A DNA stretch of 64,000 bases from Macrotrachela quadricornifera (lineage: Eukaryota > Rotifera > Eurotatoria > Philodinida > Philodinidae). Below are positions 22,673-35,579 of the stretch, piece by piece; the first letter of the stretch is position 1; each line of letters starts with the position of its first letter. The stretch spans positions 2,017,440 to 2,081,439 of the forward strand of contig JAJEKB010021880.1 of the NCBI GenBank assembly GCA_022393335.1, in the 5' to 3' direction. The translations under genes were made by a program, and so were the position numbers. A model generated the notes under the pieces. The model was not told where the DNA came from. It worked only from the letters and a program-made list of their open reading frames with translations, and searched no databases.

Positions 22673-24540
22673 TCCTAGAACTTTAGTTTTGCGTGAGTTT
22701 AATTAATTTGCTTATCATTGATAGTTGTCTATCTAATTAAAATAAATAGAAATTTGAATCGTTGATTTTTATTTGATCAATCTATAATTTTTGATAGTAT
22801 GACTACAAAGATATCTAAGTATTTTAGAAAGTTCTGAATTGTGATTAATCTGACAATGCATATTTGACAAGGTATATTCAATTTTTTTTGATTATTTGGA
22901 ATCCTGAACAAAATTCTTTAGTACTATTTTTACAAACACAAATCCTTTTATAAGTTGCATGTCATATTTTAGCTGTTTACTTTCGTTACGTATACTGAGA
23001 CTAATGCACATGCACATGTGCAATGAGGAAGATGCGAAAAGAAAATATTAGTTGGGTATTATGTAATCTGTGGTAGCAGCCGTCGAAAAAAAAATCAAAT
23101 AACTATCGTCATGGAAGATTGAACAGCTTTAACAAGATTTTCAAAAGAAAATCAATGATAGTTGTCTCACTTAAATTGTTAACTATCTGTATGCAGATGT
23201 AGTCTTCGATTTGACACAAGTTCTACTTTACAATTCTTTTTTAATCAGAAATAATAAGAAAAAATGCACTCAAATGTCTTTAAGTATCTTAGACAACTGC
23301 TCATTCAAAGTCTCGGTAACAATAAGTTAATTTAACTAACACATTATCTAAATATTTAGTTTGAAAATTTTAATCAATGAGATGAAAAATATCTGGCCTG
23401 AGGAGCTGATTTTCTTTCGAAGTTAATTCAATTTGCCATGCTCATATGCTATTTTCAAAGTTTCTTCTTCAGTTCGTAAATAAAAGAACAAATATAATCA
23501 AGATAAAATACTTAATTTGTGTATGCCATTTTGTTGATCAATTAAAAACTATAATTTCGCTCGTATTCAGTATGTTTTTTCCGCTGGCTAAACCAAAAAT
23601 GAATGAACATATTATTGTTGAAAGTGATAATTTTTTTCAATAAAAGAAACAAACTTTCTTTTAGTTCTTATTCTAAGAACGATTTCAATCAAAGTCTTTC
23701 TTAGCATATATGCACGAATTTTGAACGACAAATGTGGTGCTATTTTTGTTCCTCTATTCAGTGTCCACATGATATATAAATAAGCGTATATATATAAAGA
23801 GAAAGAAAGAAAATATATTATTCAGGGAAAAGGAAAGAGAGAATGATATACATCTCATGTATTTTAGCTGGGAAACGTGTTTTAAAAAGTTTTGCTGGAG
23901 ACATGGAAGTACGTCTCCGGGAAAATTAGATCATCAGATTCGGTTTTTCGTGCTCTTTTGAATAGTGTATTTTTCCCTCGACTGTAGGGAGGATCATATG
24001 AAAAAAAAGTTTGTATCTGTGTGGCTATCAGGGTCAAAAGAACATCGTCTAAAAGGTTGATGGACACACGCACTTGCCATAAAGTTTGGCCAAAGGTAAT
24101 ACAGAACGACAGACAGGAAAGAATAACAGAGAAAAAGTTGCAAAATTTCTCCTTTTTCTAGTACATACTTTGCATAATAAGCGATTATTCAGTTCCACAG
24201 AAGAAAATGACTCATTATGTAGTGATATAAAGAAGAGAACGATAAATAATCGGTAGAAGATAACGAAAAGGTAATCAAGTGCATTTATTAAAAGTTAAAT
24301 CTCCATGAAACTGAACATCTCGAAAAATTTTTTCGAGAGAGCTGAAACAGATTGAATGGGTTAAACTATCTAGTAAAATTTTTCCAATATAACTTTTCTT
24401 AATTCATAGATAATTAAGGGTAATAAAAGACGTTAGCGAACAAATATATTTCATTGTTTATATAGACAAGTAACGCTCGTCTGAAGACTCGCTCAGCTCT
24501 TTCTCGTAGAAATCGTGTTTCTAAATTACCGTCAAGCTAT
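22673..24540. other. AT-rich intergenic DNA
   Basis: No supported gene. A minus-strand frame 23882-24073 and plus frame 23446-23643 are open but unrecognised. Confidence 0.4.
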
Positions 24541-24960
24541 TCATTTATAAAATTTTAAAAAATCGACGTCAGATTCAAGTTCCTGGACATTAACAGCCGT
24601 TGACCAGGCTTCATAAAAAACAAATGCTTTTTGTTAAAAAAATTGATCGTCAAAAAATTTTTATGCAACTGACTTCAGATTTGAATTTCTCGTCCTTGAT
24701 TACCGTTCGGCCCACCCTTATAAAAAAATTTTTTTGTAAAAAAAGTGATCCTTTGTGTAAAAAAATGGATTCTCAAAAAAATTTTGAAAAACTGACCTCA
24801 GATTTGGATTCCTCGACCCCGATTACCCTTCGGTCAACCCTTGTAAAAAAATTTCTTTTTGCAAAAAAAGTGATTTTTTTTTGTCTAAAAAAGTGATTTT
24901 TTTGTCTAAAAAAATGGATCGAAAAAAATCTTAAAAAACTAACAGACTGACCTACTTTTA
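24541..24960. repeat. Three-copy tandem repeat, ~106-123-bp unit
   Basis: Units start at about 24565, 24671 and 24794 with 'gac(g/t/c)tcagatt(c/t)', followed by 'ttcctcg', 'gattacc(c/g)ttcgg', 'acccttataaaaaaatttttttg' and A/T-rich filler with 'aaaaagtgat'. A fourth partial unit ('actgacct') begins near 24945. The open frame 24600-24896 arises from this repeat. Confidence 0.75.
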
Positions 24961-25572
24961 AAGTAGTTCATGGTAATTCTTTTGATTGAAAACAATACTA
25001 AGAGAAGCATTTATACTAATATCTCAATTTTTTTTTGTAAACTGATCAAATTTTCATATACTAGCACAGAAATTAATTATCTGCAGTGTTATATATTAAT
25101 TCTTTTATATTTAAAAAATTCGCATGGATATAGAAATGACAACCGTATCATCTGAGTCAACAACAAATCAAGATAACCGAATAATGTAAATAAGCTGACT
25201 TATTTTTGTTTATTGACGAATACTATAGTTTTCACAAACGTTACATATCTTACAATATTAAGGTTTTAGATTTTCAAACATCAACAAACTGATGTCGTTT
25301 TTCGAAAAAAGTATATCAAAATAAGCAATACATCATCAACTGAATTTATTCGATTTGTAATTAAAAGTCATTCATATGTACTTGTAAGTTTATAGCTTTG
25401 AAGATATATTCACCAACCAGGAATTGGCAATTGAAGAAAATTCATGATGCATACGTGCTATGCAAGTTATTTCTTACTTTTATTCAATTCATTGATTTTT
25501 AATGATAGTTTCAAGAATGTATCCACATATATATAATTTATCTGTAAATAAAAATTTCTTTTTCATTCTAGA
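24961..25572. other. AT-rich intergenic DNA
   Basis: Nothing recognised. Confidence 0.4.
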
Positions 25573-25595
25573 CTTCTTCTGGTATTTTTGATATT

Positions 25596-26259
25596 ATGTC
25601 TACTATTCAGTTAATATATATATGTGTAAACAGACCCTCAAATAATACCAATTTCTTAAATGTCACTGCAAATAATACTTTGATTAACAGCATTACGATA
25701 ATCGTGATATTATTTTTGTACTACGTATGGACACATAAATGGACCAATATAGAATCAATAATTTGTTGGATTACATTGGTAAGTGTTAAAAGATTTTTAA
25801 GAAACAAATATTTTGATACTATTTTATGACAAAATATAAAAAATTTTCATAAAAGAAATCATCATTTTTTGCATATAATGAGATATATTAATAAGAAACT
25901 GAAACAAGATGGATCTTCGATGATAATAGAATTACCTTTAACTTTTTTCATTCTTCTTTTAGGTCTTACATTTACCATTATTTGTTTCAGTATCTCTTAT
26001 ATTTTGGCGCATATTCATTGGCATGAATTTACTTGTAAATAGTACATTTAATCCAACTTTAATTCATCATTTTTTAAAACAAAATCATTTCTCACTTAAA
26101 TTGAACTTTCCCATGTCGCTACTTTTTTTAACAACTGCCTCACAGTTCAATTCCAGTCGAACATATGGGTTATATATAAATTTTGACTCCTTTTTTCATT
26201 TTGAGTCTTTACTTCTGAAACATATTTTCAGTTCAATTTTTTATTTAACTCATTCATAA
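25596..26259 (+). CDS. Two-exon membrane protein of unknown family
   Basis: Exon 25596-25778 (ATG, 61 codons) and exon 25963-26259 (98 codons plus TAA) join in phase 0 across a 184-nt intron. The donor is a perfect GTAAGT and the acceptor is 'cattcttcttttag'. The product is about 159 residues, with several N-glycosylation sequons near the N-terminus (NVT, NNT), a TM helix at about 30-46 (INSITIIVILFLYYVW), a second hydrophobic segment across the splice joint (WITLVLHLPLFVSVSLIFW), and a Phe/Ser-rich tail. The frame stays open 5' to a possible acceptor at 25572 ('cattctag'), so a further upstream exon is possible. I do not recognise the family. Very AT-rich codons warrant caution, but the in-phase splice with strong signals supports a gene. 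Confidence 0.55.
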
Positions 26260-26934
26260 AAATAAATTCAAGTGAATAAATAAATCATTTTTTAAATGGA
26301 TTTGTGCCACTCAATATTCACTAAGAAAGTAGTTTCAATCCATAATTAAGATGATGCTGCTCAAGCATATTAATAAAAATTAATTGTAAAGATTACATGT
26401 ACAAAAGTATGATCAAGTGATAATGAGCTCTAAATAATTTTCTATTCTTCAGTATTAGTTCGTAACATTTGATTCACGATTTCTCATAAATGTATAACAT
26501 ATAAGATATGTGTAATAACAAGGATTAAATATGGTGATTCATAGTAAAAAGACTAATTATAAAATGGCCAACTAGAACTATGAAATTTATTTAATGATGA
26601 GTATAAAATTCTCATTCATGATGGTCATTATCGGAATCTATCTAACACTTAGCAACCATAATGTCCTTTTGGTATCGTATTAGACGATTTCCTATAGGTC
26701 ATTCTCTCTATTCTTTTTCTGCACAGGTGAACTTGAAAAAAACAAAAATATTTTTTTTGTAGTTCGTTGCTCAACTCACAGAATTGTTAACTATGAATGA
26801 TACAGTTTTCATAGATTATTCGTGTCTTCCATTTACATTCATTGTGATATACTATATCATTTAAGCTTATTAGTAAAAAACTGTTATCAAAATGAGAAAA
26901 ATGATTCTATTTTTTCAAAGATAATAATAATATC
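26260..26934. other. AT-rich spacer
   Basis: Nothing recognised before the large palindrome. Confidence 0.4.
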
Positions 26935-28605
26935 TACAGCCGATGTTCCCAATAAGAACAGCTATGTCAGTGATGTCGATTTTTTTACATTTTTCTCAGC
27001 CATCTTTTGTCGTAAAAAAAATTTTTCATTTTAGGATAGAAGAGTATCTAGCGAATTGAATGATGCAAAAATCAGCTAATTATCTTGAAAATTAATTGAA
27101 TAATTAGCGGTATATTTCAAAGAAATGAATTTGTTCGTATTAGGGCCCATGTTCTTAACAAGAACAACAAGCTAAAAAATGTTCCTTGTCGATTGAGGAG
27201 TTAAAAATCCAAAAGTTTAGATTTTTTCAATTTGAAATAGTTAACGTATTACAATTATAAAAGTGAAATGTCTGTTCTTATTAGGAACACTCTATGTAGA
27301 ACACATAGAAAATAAAAAATACTAACTAAAAGAGGATTTTCCACATTTAAACTAAATAATTTCTTTTTTCAATGAATAATGAAATATTCTTTGACTCAAG
27401 GTATATTAAATTCTAGTAGTTAGAAACAAACAGAATTAACGTTTGATTTATATTGCTAAAATTAATATTTCTATTTTAGGTTGAATTTTTTTAATTTTTA
27501 ATACCGTTTTTGAACAAAATTTTAATGAAATGATGTTTAATTTTAATAAATATCGTATTTCTGACCTAGACGTCAATGATAAAACAAAAATTATTTGTAG
27601 ATACTACAATCCCTTCTCCCCTCTGACCTCCCTCCCTGAGATGGAATTTTTTTAGATTTAGCATATGCAATAGATAGCTCTATGGAAGAGCTATCGATTG
27701 ATATATAATTCATGTTGGAAAACTATTTCATTTGTCTAGGATCACGACTTTCAATATCAACAATCTGCTTTGATGACCATATAATAACCTATATCTGGAA
27801 ATATGGTTCAATTTGATGATAGATGCAAATAATTTTATTGAATTTTTCATGAGCACTTATTCCTTCTAACTAAAGCCTGTCGATTGATGCAAAATATTTC
27901 ATGATTAAATATGGTGATGGTGTGTAACAAGAGATATCAGTATGAGCACTATATTCTGATATTGAAACTTGTGATTCTAGACAAATGAATTAGTTTTCCA
28001 TCATGAATTATATATCAATCGATAGCTCTTCCATAGAGTTATCAATTGCATATGCTAAATCTAAAAAAATCCATCTCAGGGATGGAAACCAAAATGAAGA
28101 AGAGATTGTAGTATCTATAGATATTTTTTGTTATATCATTGATGTATATGTCGGAAATAGGATATTTATTAAAAGTGAACATCATTCAATTAAATTTCTG
28201 TTCAACAATGATATTAAAAATAAAAATATTCAATATAAAATAGAAATATTAATTTCAGCAATATAAATCAAATGATAATTTCGTTTGTCTCTAACTACTA
28301 GAATTTAATGTGCCTTGAGTCAAAGAACATTTCATTATTCATTGAAAAAAAACATTTTTTAACTTGTTGTTCTTATTAGAAACATGATCCCTAATACGAA
28401 CAAATTCATTTTTCTGAATACATCGCTAATTACTCAATTAATTTTCAAGATAATTAGCTGGTTTTAGAATCATTCGATTTTCCAAATGCTCTTCTACCCG
28501 AAGATGTAGAAAATTTTTTTACGATAAAAAATGACTGAGAGAAATATAAAACGATTGACATCACTGACATAACTGTTCTTATTAGAAACATCGTCTGTAT
28601 GTGTT
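26935..28605. mobile_element. Large palindromic (foldback) element, ~1.67 kb
   Basis: The left arm 26935-27760 and right arm 27957-28605 are inverted copies around a ~200-bp loop. Paired landmarks are 'tatgtcagtgatgtcg' with 'tcactgacataactg', 'gaatttgttcgtattaggg' with 'ccctaatacgaacaaattc', 'actcaaggtatattaaattc' with 'gaatttaatgtgccttgag', and 'ttatatatcaatcgatagct' with its inverse at 27695-27715. The left arm is longer because of a ~190-bp insertion near 27190-27380. A short palindrome 'tgttcttattaggaaca' or variants recurs about five times. Frames 26822-27034 and 28003-28266 fall in the arms and are not supported as genes. Confidence 0.85.
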
Positions 28606-29886
28606 CTTGTGGAAGTTATATAGAAGAAGAAAAATATTCCGCCTTTCGGCTATCTTTCCGTATAGAGTGATGTCAGAGGACATTTTTATTAGCCCTATAT
28701 TTATTCCTACAGCTACTTCTAGCTGTAGCTCTGGAAAGAAACATGGCATGACTCAAAGTTCTTCCACTCGTTTGAACTCCTCATACCTACTGATTAACCA
28801 CATGCCAGCTACAAAAGTCGATGTACGTCACAATGTAGTCAGAGTGTTATCGTAAGGGTAATCCAAGACAAAACAGTCGTTAGTGACTGGATCACTCTCT
28901 AGGAAAAAAGTACAGGAAAGAACCATTTATGGTTGTGTAGCGAAAATTCTGAACCATTTACGAGTTCGCACTTTTGTTAAGAAACCGTCAGTAGTGCCAC
29001 ATAATTTAAAGAACATGTGAGTCAAAAAATAGTTCTATCTGTTTAAGAGAGTTCCATATAGTACTTTTTATTTTCATGCTAGTTCTCTTACGTAGATGGT
29101 TCTAGCACAAGCCGCTTCAATTAACGAGGGAAGGCCCCCATCTGACAAATCGATTTTGACCTAAAAGTTAGTGGATAATGGATAATCGGGCATGCTGATT
29201 CCGAATACGACAATGGTTTTTGCCAATACGTCTTCGGAAAGCCTGGATTTTCATCACGAAAAACGTTTTTGACCGAAAAATTCTTTTGATTCATACAAAT
29301 GAGAGCGCATGCTCCAAAGGCTACGCACAGCCATTTTTTAAGGTTTTGTGACGGTTTTGAACAGTTTTTAAGAGGTCAAAACCTAATAGTGCAGCCAAAA
29401 AATCGATTTTATTGTGCTACACTTTAATAAATAAAACAAGTGAAAAAAGGTAATCAAGTGAGCTGATTCTGAAGATCACATTGATCTCTCGTTATCAGAT
29501 TATAAATCCAGTGATTTTTCGACCAATATTTTCGATGACATCGAAAGACGTCTATTATGGTGTACATTAAGTGAAAGAATGAACCATCAAGTCTTATGAA
29601 AAGATAACTGCAGACAATTGCTTGGGTTTTTATCTAGCGTGTAAGCGATCAAGTGCAAAAGTTGAAAAGAAAAGGAAAATATATTCTAGCAAGTAAATAA
29701 TATTGAGAGAGCAAAGACGACTAATATAATGAAAAAGAAGACAGAATGTAAGATGAATCAATGAAGATAAGGTACGCATAGTATTCTATTCGTCTTTTCT
29801 GCTATTGAATATTCAAGGATGAAATCGCTTTTACTCGTAGAGGAAGGTACGTTCGTTGCTTCTTCCATTAATCACTTTTTTTTGAG
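28606..29886. other. Intergenic DNA
   Basis: The plus frame 28601-28855 is open but unrecognised. No other feature is supported. Confidence 0.4.
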
Positions 29887-30484
29887 TTGTACAGGACGAA
29901 CGTTCAAAATATAATCTCCACTTTGAATAAATTATTAGCAAATAGTTTAACGATAAACCGATCGCTTCCAATAACATTTCGCGAGCATCAAATGATCGAA
30001 AATCTTGCAGACACAATCATTTTACTCTCAAATTCTCAAAAGTTTTATTACGATGAGGAAACGACGGTTGAAGTCGGCGAAATGTCCGATGAATTTGGAA
30101 GTGAAGAAGAAATAATGGAAAATCGTGAAGTAAACGATGCAGAAATAGACGACCCAGATTAGGAAGATAAGAAAAAAGCACTAGAAAAATACAATTTGAA
30201 AGATTTCTCAGAGGAATTTATGCGTAAAGTTGTTGAATATGTTGATGGAACCACAAAATCTGGTGCTAAACGTCGTCGTTCATGGAAATCAATTCATCAT
30301 GAATTTAGAACTATTCCTGATCAGTTCTACATCAGTAGGTTTCGAAAATATTTAGAGCATCATGGAACAAAGAGACAAAAGACGGAAAATGTGGAGGAGT
30401 TAGTGTACAAAATATTAGTTGAAGCACGCGAAAAGAGACTTCTGGTCCACGATTTGGATATTCAGAGATGGGCACTGAAGACAG

Positions 30485-33400
30485 CAGAGGTACAGAATCT
30501 ACCCGTCTGCGCAACCGCGCGGTTGGGGAAATTTTTTAGCTCTGGGGAAATTTTTAAGATTTGAAGAAATTTTTGAAAAAGTTTTGAGTATAATAACGTC
30601 ACAAATAATAAAATTTCCTTTACCAAAAAAAGAACACAAGGTATCATGACGTCTCTCTGTACATATTTTTTTATCTTTCTTCAAGTTTCATTCCTTTCTT
30701 CCCCTCAACTGAATATGTTCTATTCTGTTTTCCACGTACGCGAGTGTATGCGAGTGATATGCGCATGTGATACAAAAGTCTTTATGCTGTTCTGATATGG
30801 CGCTTCATTCGTTGTATTATTTTAGTGTCGATGATAAAGCGGTAAAAGAATCATCACACAAGGTTACTAAACATTTTTCCTTTTTTACTTGTTGTTTAGT
30901 TATTCATAGTGATTAACTTGGTTGCTTGTATTCTTTCTACTTTTCGTTCTTGTTCTGATACCCTTCATATTATTCTTTAACGTCACACCACTCGATTGTT
31001 ACACTTTGAATAGCAGAAATGTTTCCAAGTAAACACCAGGTAACATGTTTCTATTGTGATTGGAACGGTCGCAAAGACAAAGCGAAAGATCACTGTGCAC
31101 GACAACACCCTGATAAATTATTCAAATTGAAATTTGCGGATAATAATATGGAAAAATTTTTTAAAAAGAAAACTCCAGAAACAGATACAGTTACAGATGT
31201 CGTCATCGATGATGAACAAGAATTGCAATCTTCTGATATTGTTTCACCCTCATCATCATCAGTCTTTGATTCGAACCCTTCACTCATGGCGTCCGCTCTT
31301 GTTTCGACGAGTCCGATGACCTATTCTGTTAATGATCAATTGTCTTCGATGTCGAAACAACTGATGAAGCTAACAGATACGATTGAACAGATGAATTTAG
31401 ATAAAGCAAAAAGTAAAGTACCGTCATTTTCGCAATCGGATGATGTTGAACAATTATTTGAGAATATCAAATGTTCGAATCAGTTATATTCATTGAAGTA
31501 TATGGAAATAAATAATCAATTGGATAGTATTACGTGTCTACCATGTGCAAAGTTTAAAAAACACGCAGCAAAACATTTATTGAGTACAATTAAATCCTCG
31601 TTCGGTTTATTTGAATACATAGACCAGGACGCAACTCAAGTTCAGTCTCAACGGTTTCGAAATTTAAAGAAAAATTTAAGAAACCATTATTTGAACAAAC
31701 TCCATATATGGTGCGTAGAAGAGGATGAAAAGCAAAAGCAATTATTCGATGACTTTGTAAGGAAAAATGAGAAGGCTGGATTAAACGTTGGTAGAGCAGC
31801 ATTGTTCTGTATTCGAAATGGTCTTGGAGGTTTGAAATTCGTTGATACCTTGAACTTATTGGATTTATCTGGAGCATCTGTTGGAACTTATAGGTAGGCG
31901 AAAATATTTGACCACGTATAAGTCGGTCAGTGTTGTGTTAGTCTTTATTGTTTTCATGTATGTTAAGACACAGTCGATGGTTCTTCGAAAAAATAAGAAC
32001 GTCCATGGCAGTAACGATGAAAAACAGAATTATTGAGTATTTGCATTCAATCGATCCTGTCACAAATCGTCGTCGACCATTCAGTATAACATTTGACAAA
32101 GTTACATTATTAAAAAGATCCATGCAAGTAACAATTCTAATAATAATGATTGACGGAGTATTAACACCTCTTTATCTTCAATCTCCATTGTGTCAAACAG
32201 AGTTAGCAGGAGAAAAGTTAGCTGGCACTTGTGTCCGTGTACTAGAATCATTTAAATTGAAAAAATCAGCATTACGAGAACAGCTTACTGGTTGCGCCGT
32301 TGATGGCGCCTATATACATTTGCAAATTGAGAAACATTTATGTCAAAAAATAGGAATAAGAGAAAAATGGTTAACAGTATCGTGGGATAGCGCACATTTG
32401 CTTGAACTAGCAATAAATGATGTGAAGAAGCAAAAAAAGATTTCGTGGTTACAGGCGTTCATCAAAACATGTAGTGCACTCATGAAAACATTTTCATATG
32501 GAAAACAATATGAATATTTACTGGAAGCAGCTGAATTAATCGAAGAGAACATACTCCAACCAAAACAATTTCATGTTACTCGTTTTGTTCAGTCAGAGCT
32601 TCGTGTATATGAAACAGTATTAAGAGATTGGTCAACACTATACTATTTACAAGAACAAGATAACGTGATAAAATCATTCACAGGTGGAGATTTAAGTACG
32701 AGAACAAGACAAAATATTGGTACACAACACAAAACAGATAGTGGAGATACCATCAGTTACAAAGTAAGTTGTAATCAAATTTATTATTCCATCACAATCA
32801 CTTCCTAATGATTTAGCATGACGATATTAAATCTGTAGATTTTGTTTGTAAACTTATTGGTTTAAATGATATCTACAATATTCTTGTACGAGGATCAATG
32901 TCCGTGCAGCAAGTTAATAAATATCCGTGGGAACATGATGATTCAATTCGATGCTTACAAAAATATTTAAATGGATATATTAAATTACTCGAACAATTAG
33001 ATTTAAATAAAACCCAAGAAATGAATAGTTTGGAAGGTAAATTCTTGCCCTGTAGTTCAAAATATTATTTATTGAATAAATACTTTATATTTGTATGTTA
33101 GAATGCGAAGAAGAAGAGCCAATCCGCTTACCAGCACCAACAACCGATGACAACTACGGTATACAAGAAGAAGAAGAGGAGAGAGAAAAGGACGAAGATG
33201 AAGACGAAGAGGGACAAGCTTCAATGAAATCATCTACAACATATATGGAACAGTATTATCAAGATCTATTGAAATGTGAATTCAAACAACGTCCAATCAT
33301 TAGACGAACTGCTGATTATGAATTAGATGATCCAACTACACACGCAAGGCGAAAACTAATCGAACTATGTGAACAGTTAGTTGAAACAATCACAACACGA

Positions 33401-34271
33401 TTTTGTAATATACCATCCATTTTTACATTAATGAAAAATTGTCTAAATGTTTCACGTTTATACGAGCAGGTGGTATCAACCAGTAAACAGACAGCATCTG
33501 ATTATGGCAGAGTTGAATTACAAGGACTTATTGATTATACGATATTGAACTCAGAATATATACATATAGACAATAATGCCATACAAGATCAATACTCCAA
33601 ATGGAAACAGCGACTTTTACACGAAATTAAAGATAAGGATATGCTGAACGTTTGGACAAAAGATGGAGAATTAGTTACATCGAAAGTGATGAAAACATTT
33701 TATACAAGTGAAGACTTATCCAATGGTATTGGTGACTTTCTCCACTTTCATTCGCTAATGGTACTCAAAATTAGAAGCGAAGCTGTATGTGAATCAGCAG
33801 CGTCAATTTTAAAAGGACATATTCATCTCAATCGTTCATTACATCATGAGACGTTAGATAACGAAGTAATGATTCACTGGAATGCTCCTCCATTACATAT
33901 TGCTGATTCATTTATTCAACATTCATTAGATGATTACTTTAGCAACAAGAAGGAGAAAAATTGGTTATTTTACAAAAAGAGTGAACAGTATCAAACATGG
34001 AAGCTTATATCGCCGGGCTCAATTGTACTAAATCGTTTGAGAAAAGAACAAGTACCAAGATTACCTGAGCCAATCCATGATCAATAGAACGGATTGTTTT
34101 CTATATAAAATGCCATTTTTTAAACAGCTCTACTTCGTTGGCCTTTCTTCGAAAATATATTCTACATAAATAAACTTTGCTTTTTTCATTTTTTGTAGCC
34201 GGGGAAATTTTTCGAAAAAAATTTACCGTTTGGGGAAATTTTTCTATTTTTCGGCAGATTCTGCACCTCTG
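30485..34271 (+). mobile_element. Apparently intact hAT transposon, 3,787 bp
   Basis: Perfect 8-bp target duplication GAAGACAG at 30477-30484 and 34272-34279. Terminal inverted repeats are 'cagaggtacagaatctacc' (left) and 'cagaggtgcagaatctgcc' (right, reversed), 17 of 19 identical. Subterminal 'ggggaaattttt' motifs occur at both ends in the same orientation. The element carries one multi-exon transposase gene with no visible disabling mutation. 8-bp duplications and CAG termini identify hAT. The identical duplication and open gene point to a recent insertion. Confidence 0.93.
31019..34087 (+). CDS. hAT transposase
   Basis: Four exons (31019-31893, 31968-32763, 32817-33036, 33102-34087) join in phase to 958 codons plus stop. 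The introns are 74, 53 and 65 nt, with donors GTAGGC, GTAAGT and GTAAAT. Domains: an N-terminal BED/C2H2-like zinc finger (TCFYCDWNGRKDKAKDHCAR QH, residues 9-30); a Ser-rich linker; a central RNase H-like region with Asp in FSITFDKVT and in TGCAVDGAY; TVSWDSAHLLELA; a helical insertion; an acidic EEEEEREKDEDEDEE stretch; and a C-terminal dimerisation segment (SEAVCESAASILKGHIHLNR, then ETLDNEVMIHWNAPP) where the catalytic Glu is expected. It cuts and pastes DNA by binding the element's ends. It is the only gene in the element; the 5' leader is about 530 bp. No stop or frameshift is seen. Confidence 0.9.
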
Positions 34272-34457
34272 GAAGACAGCCAGAGAAGTGAAGTTAGCCG
34301 ATTTCCATGCCTCTCATCACTGGGTTGAGAACTTTAAAATTCAACGCAGATTAACCTCTCGAAAAGTGAATAACTTTATCTCCCATCATCAAGTTGAAAA
34401 TTATGATGTTATCGAAAAGTCAAAACATGATTTTATATCGGAATATAGCAAGGTTTC

Positions 34458-34865
34458 TGTTAGAGGATGACATACATCATCCTCTTGTGAGTCATCTTGC
34501 CTTTCTGTTCTCTTCACATATGTGTACATGTTTCTGTTCCTTTCACATATGTTCACATATGTTAGTCGTCTTTGTTCTTTTCCATTTCATAACTTGTTCC
34601 TTTCACCATGTTCATTTCATCATCATTTCCTTTCTCCACCTCTCATTTCATCATCTTTCAGTGCATCATTTCTGTAGTTTCATCATCTTTTCTTTGTGAA
34701 GCTAGATGGTTATTGCCCAGCTTCACCTTTGTTACGCGGTACTATTTATAGTTCTGATTTATTTTCAATAAATTATCACTATCATCACTCATCCATCTTC
34801 ATCAGCTGCGAGTTAGTCACCTCGAGCGCTTTGACCTCTGGTCAGAACGACACGTTCACAGACGA
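34458..34865 (+). mobile_element. Possible solo LTR
   Basis: It begins 'tgttagaggatgacatac' exactly where the pogo-type reading frame ends. It contains a pyrimidine-rich repetitive stretch (TTTCATCAT motifs), a TATTTATAG box and 'tttcaataaat' (AATAAA). It may end in 'cgttcaca' near 34861. TG...CA ends with TATA and polyA signals fit an LTR, but no target duplication was found and the right border is a guess. Confidence 0.35.
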
Positions 34866-35579
34866 ATTATTTCATTTGAAAATATTGTATTACTAGACTT
34901 TAAGAACAAGAAAATTGCAACCAATTGGATTGAACTATTTATTTCTATTTTTGATATTGATCAATTCACTTGAGTTCGCCATTTGAACAACACCTTATAC
35001 AATTATTTACAACTATACTCATATCTTCCATCATTTCGTCATTTAGATTTAATTAATTTAGAAAAATCATTCGAATTCATGTTTTTTAACTGAGAACATT
35101 TTCTTTAAAATCGCTCGGGATTGCTATGCTTCAACATTTTTCTCTTAATAAGAAGACAGTTTTGAGAATATTGTATGTTTCAATTAATATCAATATCCCT
35201 TGTAGACATGTTTTCAATATAAATGCTTATTATGATGTATTATGTCTCGACAATATTGTATAACGTTATCAACATGTAAATACGCCATAAAACGATATAA
35301 TAATATCTAATAATTAAAATGAGTTCATTCGCATGGAAAATCATGTTGAAAGTATATTTTCATTGTTGCATGTAAAATATGTTTTTATAAATGAAGATTA
35401 AATTAATGAACATTCACTCAACATGTTTTGATGTATGCAGTGAGTTACTTATGCATATAAATAATTATGACATTATTTTGAGAATATTGTGAAATCGACT
35501 ATATGTAATAATATAAAAAAATGATGAAAGATCGAGCGTATTTAATGAAAAATAAGCATTGAGAAAGGCGAGGAAAAAT
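34866..35579. other. AT-rich upstream region of the GPCR gene
   Basis: No gene recognised. It would contain the GPCR promoter; no motif can be named. Confidence 0.4.

Larger units (their letters stand above)
29887..34458 (+). pseudogene. CENP-B/pogo(Tigger)-type transposase gene, interrupted by a hAT element
   Basis: The plus-strand frame 29887-30484 contains an acidic N-terminal part and then a helix-turn-helix region (SIHHEFRTIPDQFYISRFRK, LVHDLDIQRWALKTA). The same frame resumes after the hAT element at 34280 (REVKLADFHASHHWVENFKI, then IEKSKHDFISEYSKV), the second half of a CENP-B-type DNA-binding domain as in pogo/Tigger transposases. The hAT lies exactly between, with GAAGACAG repeated at both borders, so the break is a clean insertion. 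A TAG at 30160-30162 also breaks the frame. Sequence after about 34455 no longer reads as transposase, so the DDE domain is missing. The true start is unclear; an acceptor-like 'gttgtacag' sits at the beginning of the frame. Confidence 0.75.

Noticed and set aside
28003..28266. 87-codon gene in the palindrome arm
   Set aside because: It lies wholly in one arm of a non-coding palindrome, and the mirrored arm does not keep the frame.
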